A stretch of DNA of 64,000 nt. Source: Oscillospiraceae bacterium. GTDB taxonomy: Bacteria > Bacillota > Clostridia > Oscillospirales > Ruminococcaceae. Shown piece after piece: positions 1-8,276 of the stretch (positions within the stretch are counted from its first letter, which is position 1; each line of letters begins with the position of its first letter). Where the stretch lies: assembly GCA_902363145.1 (NCBI GenBank), contig CABIZB010000001.1, forward strand, positions 1,024,100-1,088,099, read 5' to 3'. Under the pieces are notes generated by a model. It saw only the letters and a program-made list of their open reading frames with translations. It searched no databases and had not been told where the DNA came from. The position numbers were made by a program, and so were the translations under genes.

Positions 1-781
1 CGCAGTGGACTGCTGCCGCCGCCTTTACTCCGCTGAGAGACGCCAGCCGCAGGGCACGGATATCCTCCTCCGAGCCTATCTCATCGCAGACTATAAGTCT
101 GGGTGACATTGAGCGCACTGCTGTAATTATGCCGTCCCCCTTGGAAAAGCCGTTCAGCACGTCCGTATTTGCTCCAACGTCATTGTTGGGCACTCCGCCG
201 CAGGCAGCAGCGATCTCCCCACGCTCGTCAATGAGGGAAACGGGGAACCTGTCCCCTGCCTGACGGCAAAGGTCACGGAGAACGGTGGTCTTTCCCGAAC
301 ACGGCTCGCCGCATATAAGCACTCCCGTCGGGCGCTTCACGCAGTCGGAAAGCCTGTCCGCCGCACCTTTTATCTCCCTTGCAATGCGAAAGTTTATCCC
401 GCTTATGTATTTTAAGTTTTCCACCCGCCCATCAGATGAATAAACTGCAGTTCCGCAGATACCCGCACGGTGTCCCCCTGCAACGGTGATAAATCCCCTG
501 CTTATCTGCCCCTGACAGCTGTGAACGGAAAATCTGCACAAAGCCTCAAAGGTGCGGCGGATATCATCGGCAGTAACCGTCAGCACCTGCTGAGGAGATG
601 GCGATTTCATCGCCAAAGCAAGTCCATTTGCATTCAGAAAACAATAACCCTTTTCGGTGGTTATCCCCACAGCCTTTCCCGCCCGCAGACGTATTTCGCA
701 GAGCTTTCCCATGCTTTCATCATATGCGGCAAGGGCTTTGTACACCATGCCGCCAAAATATCTCAGAATACTGTTATCCAT
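1..781 (-). CDS. spoIIIAA: Stage III sporulation protein AA, partial (C-terminus outside window)
   Basis: Reading the minus strand from an ATG at 781 gives 260 codons open to the window edge. The product is a RecA/VirB11-like ATPase of the SpoIIIA-SpoIIQ channel at the forespore-mother cell membrane. The Walker A motif GEPCSGKTT lies near residue 160, followed by a Walker B-like LIVCDEIG and the family signature IDERGEIAA. An AAAGGAAAGGA ribosome-binding site sits about 9 nt before the ATG. spoIIIAB and later genes would lie beyond position 1. Upstream, rc 'TTTGTCAAA' (856-864) resembles a 0A box and 'GTCATATGT' near 830 resembles a sigma-E -35 box; both are weak guesses. Confidence 0.93.
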   Translation of the reverse strand, partial: MDNSILRYFGGMVYKALAAYDESMGKLCEIRLRAGKAVGITTEKGYCFLNANGLALAMKSPSPQQVLTVTADDIRRTFEALCRFSVHSCQGQISRGFITVAGGHRAGICGTAVYSSDGRVENLKYISGINFRIAREIKGAADRLSDCVKRPTGVLICGEPCSGKTTVLRDLCRQAGDRFPVSLIDERGEIAAACGGVPNNDVGANTDVLNGFSKGDGIITAVRSMSPRLIVCDEIGSEEDIRALRLASLSGVKAAAAVHC

Positions 782-931
782 AGCTTTTCGTCCTTTCCTT
801 TTTGTACAGTCTATTCAGCTGTAAAGGAACATATGACAAAAATGCAGCAAACGAGTTTGACAAAGCATTTGAGGCTTACAGCAAAAGTCAGGAGAAATTT
901 TTCATTTACAGTCATTCCGCCGTTAACTGAT

Positions 932-973
932 AAAAAAAATCCTCTGAGAGAATTTCTCCCAGAGGATTTTTTT
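932..973 (-). terminator. Rho-independent terminator after gpsA
   Basis: An inverted repeat of AAATCCTCTG with CAGAGGATTT has A/T runs on both sides. It lies 15 nt past the gpsA stop and ends that operon; it could also stop plus-strand transcripts. Confidence 0.85.
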
Positions 974-987
974 ATAAACCATAGAAA

Positions 988-1995
988 TTATAAAAACAAA
1001 TTAGGCTCAGTCTCATGCTTCTTGGGGCGACCCATAAGGCACTTTATAGCGTCATGGGGATCAGCGCCGTTGTAAAGCACGTTGTAGCACTGCTCGGTGA
1101 TAGGCATACAGATGTTGTTTTTCTGAGCTATCTCATATGCTGCCTTGGTGCAGAAGTAGCCCTCAACGGTTCCCACCTGCTTTACAGCCTCGGCGGGATC
1201 TGTGCCCTTGCCGATAAGTATGCCTGCACGCCTGTTGCGGCTGTGCATACTGGTGCAGGTAACGATAAGGTCACCCACGCCCGAAAGGCCTGCAAAGGTC
1301 TCTCGCTTGCCGCCCAGAGCCATTCCCAGACGGGTTATCTCGGACATACCTCTTGTCATAAGGGCTGCCTTGGTGTTGTCACCGTAGCCCATTCCGTCGC
1401 ATATGCCTGCGCAGAGAGCGATGATATTTTTAAGTGCGCCGCCCATTTCGCAGCCTACTACATCGTCGTTTATGTAAATTCTGAGAGTACTGCTGGACAT
1501 TACGCTCTGAACATAGTCAGCCTCTTCGGGTATCTCGGAAGCTACGACCACTGTTGTGGGCATTCCGATAGCCACTTCCTCCGCATGGGAGGGGCCTGTG
1601 AGCACAACAATAGGTCTGCCGATCTCTTCCTTTACGACTTCACTTATAAACTTGAGAGAACCGCCCTCAAGTCCCTTGCCTGTGTTTACCACAACGGTGT
1701 TTTCGCTGATGAAAGGTGCGGCTTCCTTTGCCACGCTTCTTACGAAATTAACGGGGATACCAAGAATAACAAGGTCCTTGCCCGTTACGCAGGAGATATC
1801 ATCGGTGAGCTTTATGCTCTCGCTTATCTTGACACCGGGGAGCTTTGCCTTGTTTTCGCCGTCACGCCTGATATCGTCAAGCTCGGACTTGAACTTTGAC
1901 CATACTGTTACGTCATGACCCATTTTGTCCATCATTACTGCAAGGCTCAATCCGAATCCGCCTGAACCGAGAACGGCAATATTTGCTTTTTCCAT
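988..1995 (-). CDS. gpsA: NAD(P)H-dependent glycerol-3-phosphate dehydrogenase
   Basis: A 335-residue cytosolic enzyme that reduces dihydroxyacetone phosphate to sn-glycerol 3-phosphate, the backbone for phospholipids. The N-terminal Rossmann motif is GSGGFGLSLA (residues 10-19). The catalytic region shows LTGPSHAEEV, an ALKNIIA segment carrying the active-site lysine, and GVGDLIVTC, all typical of GpsA. Length is normal. The ribosome-binding site is TTTAGGAGG. It is the last gene of the yceD-to-gpsA operon, directly behind plsY, which uses its product; a terminator follows at once. Confidence 0.97.
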   Translation of the reverse strand: MEKANIAVLGSGGFGLSLAVMMDKMGHDVTVWSKFKSELDDIRRDGENKAKLPGVKISESIKLTDDISCVTGKDLVILGIPVNFVRSVAKEAAPFISENTVVVNTGKGLEGGSLKFISEVVKEEIGRPIVVLTGPSHAEEVAIGMPTTVVVASEIPEEADYVQSVMSSSTLRIYINDDVVGCEMGGALKNIIALCAGICDGMGYGDNTKAALMTRGMSEITRLGMALGGKRETFAGLSGVGDLIVTCTSMHSRNRRAGILIGKGTDPAEAVKQVGTVEGYFCTKAAYEIAQKNNICMPITEQCYNVLYNGADPHDAIKCLMGRPKKHETEPNLFL

Positions 1996-2014
1996 GCGCC
2001 TGAACCTCCTAAAT

Positions 2015-2722
2015 TTATTTAACTACGTCCGAATCGTTCATTACGTCTGTTTTCTTCTTGCTGCCGAATTTGTTTTCAGTGCCGTTTCTGAGGCGCTGGA
2101 TATTGGAGCGGTGCATATAAATGAGCAGGATACTTGTGCAGAGCACCAGTCCCGTATGTATCAGCGCTCTTTCGATGCCCACGTTATACACGAACATGTG
2201 CACGCAGAATGTGATTATAGGATATACCGCTGCCGAGAGTATGGAACCGAGGGAAACATATCTGGATATAGCAACCACGATTATGAAAAACGGTATTACT
2301 ATGCAGAATGTAACAGGGTCGATGACCAGCAGGATAGAGCATGAAACAAGCACGCCCTTTCCGCCCTTGAAGCCGTAGTACAGCGGGAAAATATGACCGA
2401 TTATGGAAAAAAGTCCCGAGATATATCCGATAGTTCTTTTATCCACCAAAGCATGAACACTTTCAAAATCGGCACCCATAAGCAGCTTTGCTATCTGCAG
2501 GGAAATCAGAACCGCAACAACGCCCTTTGCCAGATCGCCGATAAGCGTCAGCAGGGCAGGCACCTTTCCGTAGCAGCGCAGGGTATTTGTAAGCCCTGCG
2601 TTCTTGCTTCCGTGTTCTCTTATATCCTCATGCTTTAAAAGCTTTACAACTATTATAGCCGAGTTGCAGCTTCCCAGCAGATATGATATCACCGCTGTGA
2701 GCAGCAATGTGAGTATCAGCAT
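2015..2722 (-). CDS. plsY: Glycerol-3-phosphate acyltransferase PlsY
   Basis: An integral membrane enzyme that acylates glycerol 3-phosphate from acyl-phosphate in the first step of phospholipid synthesis. The signature segments are SYLLGSCNSAIIVVKLL near the N-terminus, HGSKNAGLTNTLR, and GHIFPLYYGFKGGKG. I place the start at the ATG at 2722 (235 residues), because GGGGGT lies 8-9 nt before it; an in-frame TTG at 2737 would add five residues. At 235 residues it is longer than the usual ~200, with a longer final segment. It sits between der and gpsA, and gpsA supplies its substrate. Confidence 0.95.
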   Translation of the reverse strand: MLILTLLLTAVISYLLGSCNSAIIVVKLLKHEDIREHGSKNAGLTNTLRCYGKVPALLTLIGDLAKGVVAVLISLQIAKLLMGADFESVHALVDKRTIGYISGLFSIIGHIFPLYYGFKGGKGVLVSCSILLVIDPVTFCIVIPFFIIVVAISRYVSLGSILSAAVYPIITFCVHMFVYNVGIERALIHTGLVLCTSILLIYMHRSNIQRLRNGTENKFGSKKKTDVMNDSDVVK

Positions 2723-2740
2723 TTGATCTACCCCCAAAAA

Positions 2741-4072
2741 TTACTTAGTATCCTGATTGTCTCTTTCTCTGATAACAAAGCGGACGGGCGTTCCTGTAAG
2801 TCCGAAGGTCTGGCGTATCTGATTTTCAATGTATCGCTGATACGAGAAGTGGAACAGGTCTGCACGGTTCACAAAGACAACGAATGTGGGCGGCCTTACC
2901 GATGCCTGAGTCATATAGTATATCTTCAGTCGTCTGCCCTTGTCGGAGGGGGGCTGAACTCTTGTGGTGGCATAAGAAAGCACATCGTTGAGCATACCTG
3001 TGGTTATTCTCATGCAGTTCTGGGAATTTACGCTGTTTATAAGCTCAAACAGCTTATCCACACGCTGACCCGTTTTTGCGGAGATGAATATGAAAGGAAC
3101 ATATGACATGAAGCTGAACTTTTCCTTCAGGTCATTGGTATATTCCTCCATAGTGCCTGTGCTTTTGTCAACAGCGTCCCACTTGTTGACGGCAACGATG
3201 CACGCCTTGCCCTGCTCATGGGCATAGCCCGCTACCTTGGAATCCTGATCGGTAAAGCCCACAAGTGCGTCGATAACGATAACGCACACGTCGGCACGGT
3301 CAACTGCCATATAAGCTCTCAGCACGCTGTAATGCTCTATTTTTTCGGTTATCTTGGACTTTCTTCTGATACCTGCGGTATCAATGAAAACGTACTTGCC
3401 GTCCTCATTCTCGATGATAGTATCGGTAGCGTCACGGGTGGTTCCCGCAATATCGGAAACGATAGCTCTCTCCTCGCCTGCAATGCGGTTGATAAGGGAG
3501 GATTTTCCAACGTTCGGCTTTCCGATAACGGCTACCTTGATATACTCCTCATCATATTCGGGAGTGTCCTCCTTGGGGAAATACTTGAATATCTCATCAA
3601 GCAGATCGCCCGAACCGTGTCCGTGAAGTGCGGATACGGGGAACGGATCGCCCATGCCAAGATTATAGAACTCATAAAACTCAGGGGGAGGCTCACCTAT
3701 GCCGTCGCACTTGTTTACCGCAAGTATAACGGGCTTGCCGCTCTTCTGGAGCATGGAAGCTACCTCATAATCATCGGCAGTAACACCGCAGCGCATATCG
3801 GTAAGAAAAACTATAACATCTGCCTTTTCGATGGCAACCTGTGCCTGACGTCTCATCTGGGCAAGGATAACATCGTCGCTGGCAGGCTCGATTCCGCCTG
3901 TATCGACTATCATAAACTCCCTGTTGCGCCACTCGCATTTGGAATAAATACGGTCACGGGTAACGCCGGGGGTATCTTCAACAATGGAAAGGCGCTTGCC
4001 TACCAGCTTGTTGAAAAGGGTGGATTTACCAACATTGGGTCGGCCCACCACCGCAACTATCGGCAATGACAT
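2741..4072 (-). CDS. der: Ribosome-associated GTPase Der (EngA)
   Basis: A 443-residue GTPase with two tandem G domains, needed for maturation of the 50S subunit. P-loops are GRPNVGKS (residues 10-17) and GKPNVGKS (about 185-192). Each domain has its own DTxG switch (VDTGGIEP, IDTAGIRR) and NKxD motif (NKCDG, NKWDA), and the C-terminal KH-like domain is present (SDKGRRLKIYYMTQ). The ribosome-binding site is AGGAGATG. In Clostridia der is regularly followed by plsY and gpsA and preceded by the DUF512 protein, as here. Confidence 0.97.
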   Translation of the reverse strand: MSLPIVAVVGRPNVGKSTLFNKLVGKRLSIVEDTPGVTRDRIYSKCEWRNREFMIVDTGGIEPASDDVILAQMRRQAQVAIEKADVIVFLTDMRCGVTADDYEVASMLQKSGKPVILAVNKCDGIGEPPPEFYEFYNLGMGDPFPVSALHGHGSGDLLDEIFKYFPKEDTPEYDEEYIKVAVIGKPNVGKSSLINRIAGEERAIVSDIAGTTRDATDTIIENEDGKYVFIDTAGIRRKSKITEKIEHYSVLRAYMAVDRADVCVIVIDALVGFTDQDSKVAGYAHEQGKACIVAVNKWDAVDKSTGTMEEYTNDLKEKFSFMSYVPFIFISAKTGQRVDKLFELINSVNSQNCMRITTGMLNDVLSYATTRVQPPSDKGRRLKIYYMTQASVRPPTFVVFVNRADLFHFSYQRYIENQIRQTFGLTGTPVRFVIRERDNQDTK

Positions 4073-4089
4073 ATTATCATCTCCTATCT

Positions 4090-5391
4090 TTATTCAACAC
4101 CAAGGATACCGTCCAGCAGAGAAAAGCCGTCGTTGTCGGTCAGGCGTATTTTCACGCCCAGAGCCTCCTCTACCTGCGGTATGGTGATATCGTCGAGAAA
4201 AATATCGCTGTCACGCATTATCATAGATTTTGTGAGCAGAAGCTCGGTTCCCAGCGGCTTATCTTTCAGCTGAGCCATAATATCCTGCGCTGTCAGCAGA
4301 CCTGCAACGGTGATGGTCTCACCGAAAAAGTCATTCACAATTTTATATACCCTGCATTTCAGGTTTTTATACTTCTGTTCAGCCATCTGCGCAAGCCCTG
4401 AAATAAACCCGAATGCGGCTGCGCCTGTGGCAATAGATACCTCCCGCTGATCCTCTGGCGGGTCGGAAAGTTTAAGCGCCGACTCAAACTCATCATACAG
4501 TGAGCGGAGCATTCCAACGCCGTTTTCATACTGGGGGTATTCCTCGTAGAAATCAGCATCATGGAGAGGTCTTTTTGCAATAAGATAAAATTCGTCAGAG
4601 GGGAAAACCAGCCTTGTACCGTATTTTTCAAGGAACTCCTGCTGGAAGCCCTCGATAATGTCGATAGCCTCCCCTGCCGTTTTTTCATTAAAAAGGGTAA
4701 GGGGGTAAAGTCCCTCTCTGAACTTTGTAAGACCAACGGGAACGATAGCAACGCTGTTTACATTTGGCATAAGGCTGCCAAGGTCGGTAAGCGTTCTTCT
4801 AAGCTCGTCGCCGTCGTTAAGTCCCGGGCAAAGAACTATCTGGCAGTTCATGGAAATGCCTGCGTCAGCCATTTGACGGAGAAATGCTATCTTCTCACCC
4901 GCAAAGCGGTTGTGCATCATCAGGCAGCGCAGCTCGGGATTTGTTGTATGGACAGAAACATTGATATTGAGCTTCATCTCAATAATTCTGTCAATATCCT
5001 TCTGCACAAGATTTGTAAGGGTGACATAGTTTCCCTGCAAAAAGGAAAGTCGAGCGTCATCGTCCTTGAAATAAAGGGTCTTGCGCATATTCGGGGGCAT
5101 CTGGTCGATAAAGCAGAACACGCATTTATTGCAGCAGCTCAGCTTTTTATCCATCAGGAACGTTTCAAATTCAAGCCCCAGATCGTCATATTCGTTCTTC
5201 GGGAATTTGAGAATAATGTGCTTATCCCCTCTTTTAAGGGCAAGCGTCACCATGCTTTCCGAAGAATAATACATATAATCAAGCACATCGGAAATTTTAT
5301 GTCCGTTTACGGATACAAGAATGTCTCCCGCCTTTACGCCGTGATGCCAGGCAGGTGAATCCGCTATTACATTTGTTATCTCAGCAGACAT
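4090..5391 (-). CDS. DUF512 protein with PDZ-like and radical-SAM-like domains
   Basis: A 433-residue protein. The N-terminus (1-60) is PDZ-like, with SPAWHHGVKAGDILVSVNG. It is followed by a cysteine cluster CNKCVFCFID of the CxxxCxxC type, as in radical SAM proteins, and then the DUF512 C-terminal domain (VFPSDEFYLIAKRP, TGAAAFGFI). The family is conserved next to der in Clostridia but its reaction is not known; a role in ribosome or tRNA metabolism would only be inference. The ribosome-binding site is GGAGG. A terminator lies between it and rpmF, so it is reached by read-through or a weak internal promoter. Confidence 0.88.
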   Translation of the reverse strand: MSAEITNVIADSPAWHHGVKAGDILVSVNGHKISDVLDYMYYSSESMVTLALKRGDKHIILKFPKNEYDDLGLEFETFLMDKKLSCCNKCVFCFIDQMPPNMRKTLYFKDDDARLSFLQGNYVTLTNLVQKDIDRIIEMKLNINVSVHTTNPELRCLMMHNRFAGEKIAFLRQMADAGISMNCQIVLCPGLNDGDELRRTLTDLGSLMPNVNSVAIVPVGLTKFREGLYPLTLFNEKTAGEAIDIIEGFQQEFLEKYGTRLVFPSDEFYLIAKRPLHDADFYEEYPQYENGVGMLRSLYDEFESALKLSDPPEDQREVSIATGAAAFGFISGLAQMAEQKYKNLKCRVYKIVNDFFGETITVAGLLTAQDIMAQLKDKPLGTELLLTKSMIMRDSDIFLDDITIPQVEEALGVKIRLTDNDGFSLLDGILGVE

Positions 5392-5416
5392 AAAAACCTC
5401 CGAAAATTCTAACCTA

Positions 5417-5453
5417 AGAAAAAAGCAGAGCGGATTGCTCCTGCTCTGCTTTC
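5417..5453 (-). terminator. Terminator between rpmF and the DUF512 gene
   Basis: The stem AAAGCAGAGC / GCTCTGCTTT with an 11-nt loop is followed on the minus strand by TTTTTTC. It lies just after rpmF and probably lowers read-through from the very active ribosomal-protein gene into the downstream genes. Confidence 0.8.
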
Positions 5454-5467
5454 TGAGGAAACAGAAA

Positions 5468-5650
5468 TTACGCTTCCTTCTTAATTACCTCAACGCCCTT
5501 GTAATATCCGCAGTTCTTGCAAACCTTGTGAGGAGCGACCAGCTCGCCGCAGTGTGAGCATCTGGAAAAAGCGGGGGTGTCCAGCTTCCAAACAGCCGAA
5601 CGTCTCTTATCACGTCTAGCCTTGGATACCTTTCTCTTTGGTACTGCCAT
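5468..5650 (-). CDS. rpmF: 50S ribosomal protein L32
   Basis: A 60-residue ribosomal protein starting MAVPKRKVSKARRDKRR, the standard L32 N-terminus. It holds a zinc ribbon with CSHC and CKNC pairs (residues 32-35 and 45-48), so it is the four-cysteine form of L32. The ribosome-binding site is AAGGAGG. It sits directly behind the yceD/DUF177 gene, the usual bacterial order. Confidence 0.98.
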   Translation of the reverse strand: MAVPKRKVSKARRDKRRSAVWKLDTPAFSRCSHCGELVAPHKVCKNCGYYKGVEVIKKEA

Positions 5651-5694
5651 TTCAGCACCTCCTTATCATAATAGCCATAAACCCGATACTGCCG

Positions 5695-6138
5695 TTATTC
5701 ACAGCCGCATTCGGAAATGTTTAAATCCGCACCGCATTTAGGACACAATCCCTTGCAGTCCTCTTTGCAGAGCAGCTTTGTCGGCATCTGAAGCAACACA
5801 TCATTTACAGCAAGCTCGTCCACATCAAGGTCATCACCGTCGGTAACGATGTACTCGTCATTGTCGCTGTTAAGGGACTTTACGAGAACGTGCTCGAAAT
5901 CGAAGGAATAACTGCGTTCAAAGCTGCTTAAGCATCGGTCGCACTCGGCGCTGATTTTCACATCTGCGGTATATTCCAATGTGACTATACCTGCACGGTT
6001 GCGAAAAACGCCCTTCAGAGTTACAGGACCGATAAAGCTATAACCATGTATTTCACTCAGCCTTTCGGGGGATACCTGCGCATCAAGCTCCAGCTTTTCG
6101 CCGGGTATCTCATAAAGCTGCTTTAAGTTGATAACCAT
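5695..6138 (-). CDS. yceD: YceD family protein (DUF177)
   Basis: A 147-residue protein of the YceD/DUF177 family, found before rpmF in most bacteria and linked to 23S rRNA accumulation. The signature is CDRCLSSFERSYSF in mid-protein; the C-terminus has a cysteine cluster (CKEDCKGLCPKCG) that may bind zinc. I start it at the ATG at 6138, which has CAGGAGCG in front; a TTG 21 nt upstream is open but less likely. It is the first gene after a perfect consensus promoter. Confidence 0.92.
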   Translation of the reverse strand: MVINLKQLYEIPGEKLELDAQVSPERLSEIHGYSFIGPVTLKGVFRNRAGIVTLEYTADVKISAECDRCLSSFERSYSFDFEHVLVKSLNSDNDEYIVTDGDDLDVDELAVNDVLLQMPTKLLCKEDCKGLCPKCGADLNISECGCE

Positions 6139-6168
6139 AAAACGCTCCTGTACCAACACACAGCCTAT

Positions 6169-6197
6169 ATTATATCATTATTTTTCTGATATGTCAA
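6169..6197 (-). promoter_or_regulatory. Consensus vegetative promoter of the yceD-rpmF operon
   Basis: TTGACA (6197-6192), a 17-nt spacer and TATAAT (6174-6169) match the sigma-A consensus exactly. The expected start is about 6162, some 24 nt before the yceD ATG. Confidence 0.9.
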
Positions 6198-6224
6198 TAG
6201 GCTGCACGATTTTTTTTGATTATT

Positions 6225-6635
6225 TTACTTGATAGCGTACTTTGTAACGCTCTCGGGAAGATCAGCCTTATCAGCGGAAACGGTGAATACTACGTTTACA
6301 TCGTTGCCTGTAAGCTTGTCGATCTTTGCGAGAAGAGCGCCCAGAGCATCGTAATCAGCTCCGCCTACCTTGAGGATAGAGTCAACAAAGATATCCTTAA
6401 TATCGTAGTTGCCTGCAACGAGTCCTGCAACAAGGCCGAAGAAAGCTTCAAAGGAATAGATTCTGTAAACGTCGGTGTCAACGATCCTTACACTGTGAGG
6501 AATATCGTATCTGAGCTTATCGCTCTTATCAATGCAAACAACGTAACCATCGGTGTTCTGGGAAGCAGCGTTGATCATGTCGATCAGAATCTTAGTTTTT
6601 CCGGAACCCTTATTACCTGTAATGATCTTTACCAT
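6225..6635 (-). CDS. Small P-loop NTPase-like protein
   Basis: A 136-residue protein beginning MVKIITGNKGSGKTK, a clear Walker A motif at residues 7-14. A later hydrophobic strand (DIKDIFVDSILK) could be Walker B. Relatives in Clostridia are often labelled 'twitching motility protein PilT', but it is much shorter than PilT and lacks the PAS-like domain and Asp/His boxes, so that name is not supported. The ATG at 6635 has GGAG in front. No operon partner hints at a role; pgi lies 155 bp upstream on the same strand. Confidence 0.75.
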   Translation of the reverse strand: MVKIITGNKGSGKTKILIDMINAASQNTDGYVVCIDKSDKLRYDIPHSVRIVDTDVYRIYSFEAFFGLVAGLVAGNYDIKDIFVDSILKVGGADYDALGALLAKIDKLTGNDVNVVFTVSADKADLPESVTKYAIK

Positions 6636-6720
6636 AATTACTCCATTCTCAGCGGCGAAGATTATTTTTTCGGAGCGGCTCTGCTGACGGATAAGACGCC
6701 GCTGTGCAGTCTTGCCCGCA

Positions 6721-6740
6721 GAACAGGATCGCTCCTGTTC
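6721..6740. other. 20-bp perfect hairpin between pgi and the P-loop gene
   Basis: Eight-base arms, GAACAGGA and TCCTGTTC, enclose a GCGA loop (minus strand), a GNRA-type tetraloop. No T-run follows, so it is not a normal terminator. It may protect the pgi mRNA 3' end or mark a processing site. Confidence 0.5.
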
Positions 6741-6790
6741 AAAACACAGCACTCCTTATATACTCACCCCGTTGGGGGCTGAAGCCTTTT

Positions 6791-8131
6791 TTATCTGTCG
6801 AGCTTAGCCTCGAGAGCAGCCTTCTGATCCTCATAGCCGGGCTTGCCGAGGAGAGCAAACATATTCTTCTTGTAGCTCTCAACGCCGGGCTGGTTGAAGG
6901 GGTTGATGCCGAGCATATATCCGCTTACGGCGCAAGCCTTCTCGAAGAAGTAAACCATGTAGCCGAAGCTCTTTTCAGCAGTGTCCTCAAGCTCAAGAAC
7001 AACATTGGGAACGCCGCCCTCGGTATGAGCGAGGATAGTGCCCTCATATGCGCATCTGTTTACAACAGACATATTCTGGTTTGTGAGGAAGTTAAGGCCG
7101 TCAAGGTTTGCAGCGTCGTCTTCAAGGAAGAAGTCCTGCTTGGGCTTCTTGATGTCAACAACAGTCTCAAACATAACTCTGGAGCCGCTCTGGATGAACT
7201 GACCCATAGAGTGAAGGTCGGTGGAGAAGATGCAGGAGGAAGGATACAGACCCTTGTTGTCCTTGCCCTCGCTCTCGCCGAAGAGCTGCTTGAACCACTC
7301 TGCCATCATTGCGAATGCAGGGTCGTAAGCAACCAGTATCTCAACGGACTTGCCCTTTCTGTAAAGGATATTTCTGATAGCTGCGTACTTGTAGCAGTCG
7401 TTATTGTCAAAATCAGCCTTGAGGTCGTTCATAGCCTGTGCAGCGCCTGCCATAACAGCGTCGATATCGCAGCCTGCAACAGCGATGGGAAGAAGACCTA
7501 CTGCGGTAAGAACGGAATATCTTCCGCCGATATCGTCAGCGATAACGAAGGTCTCGTAGCCTTCCTTGTCGGAAAGCTCCTTGAGGGTTCCTCTCGCCTT
7601 ATCGGTGGTGGCGAAGATCCTATCCTTAGCGCCTTCCTTGCCGTACTTCTTCTCGATCATCTCTCTGAATACTCTGAAAGCAAGAGCAGGCTCGGTAGTT
7701 GTACCGGACTTGGAAATTACGTTAACGGAAAAATCCTTGCCCTCGCAGAGAGAAACGATCTCATTGAGATATGTGGGGGAAATGTTGTTGCCCACATAGT
7801 AGATGTCAGGTGTGTCTTTCTTCAGATTATTGTAAAGAGGAGACTTCATCAGCTCGATAGCAGCTCTTGCGCCCAGGTAGGAACCGCCGATGCCGATAAC
7901 GATAAGTATATCGGAATTCTGTTGGATCTTCTTGGCAGCAGCCTTGATCCTTGCAAACTCGTCCTTGTCGTAGTTTACGGGAAGATCGGTCCAGCCGAGG
8001 AAATCATTTCCAGCGCCGCTCTTATCCTCAAGGATCTTTGCAGCAAGCTCAGCCTGAGCCTTAGCAGCTTCCATTTCATGAGGAGCGATGAAGCTCTCAA
8101 GATACTTTGTATTAAGATGTAAAGGTGCCAT
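6791..8131 (-). CDS. pgi: Glucose-6-phosphate isomerase
   Basis: A 446-residue cytosolic glycolytic enzyme that interconverts glucose 6-phosphate and fructose 6-phosphate. Family segments seen are [41 protein letters not shown] and the C-terminal [15 protein letters not shown] with its conserved lysine. Length fits the Firmicute form. The ATG at 8131 is chosen because GGAGG lies 9 nt before it; the ATG two codons upstream is too close to the ribosome-binding site. Confidence 0.97.
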   Translation of the reverse strand: MAPLHLNTKYLESFIAPHEMEAAKAQAELAAKILEDKSGAGNDFLGWTDLPVNYDKDEFARIKAAAKKIQQNSDILIVIGIGGSYLGARAAIELMKSPLYNNLKKDTPDIYYVGNNISPTYLNEIVSLCEGKDFSVNVISKSGTTTEPALAFRVFREMIEKKYGKEGAKDRIFATTDKARGTLKELSDKEGYETFVIADDIGGRYSVLTAVGLLPIAVAGCDIDAVMAGAAQAMNDLKADFDNNDCYKYAAIRNILYRKGKSVEILVAYDPAFAMMAEWFKQLFGESEGKDNKGLYPSSCIFSTDLHSMGQFIQSGSRVMFETVVDIKKPKQDFFLEDDAANLDGLNFLTNQNMSVVNRCAYEGTILAHTEGGVPNVVLELEDTAEKSFGYMVYFFEKACAVSGYMLGINPFNQPGVESYKKNMFALLGKPGYEDQKAALEAKLDR

Positions 8132-8199
8132 TTTCATTATCCTCCAATATATATTGCGCAGTACAAAATGCACATACGCATCATTCCATAGCCATTATT

Positions 8200-8228
8200 A
8201 TATTACTATATTTTCGGGGATTTTGCAA
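8200..8228 (-). promoter_or_regulatory. Putative pgi promoter
   Basis: TTGCAA (8228-8223), a 17-nt spacer and TAATAT (8205-8200) lie about 70 nt before the pgi start. Confidence 0.5.
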
Positions 8229-8276
8229 GATTTTTTGGCAACATTAACTTAATTAGCCGAAAATTAGTTGATTTAA

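Noticed and set aside
1015..1899. Long ORF on the plus strand opposite gpsA
   Set aside because: It is an out-of-frame shadow with no family similarity and no ribosome-binding site; the minus-strand gpsA is unambiguous. The same holds for the long antisense frames opposite der, pgi, metG, metK and the glycosyltransferases.
6753..6790. Terminator after pgi
   Set aside because: A short CCCC/GGGG stem is present but no T-run follows on the minus strand.
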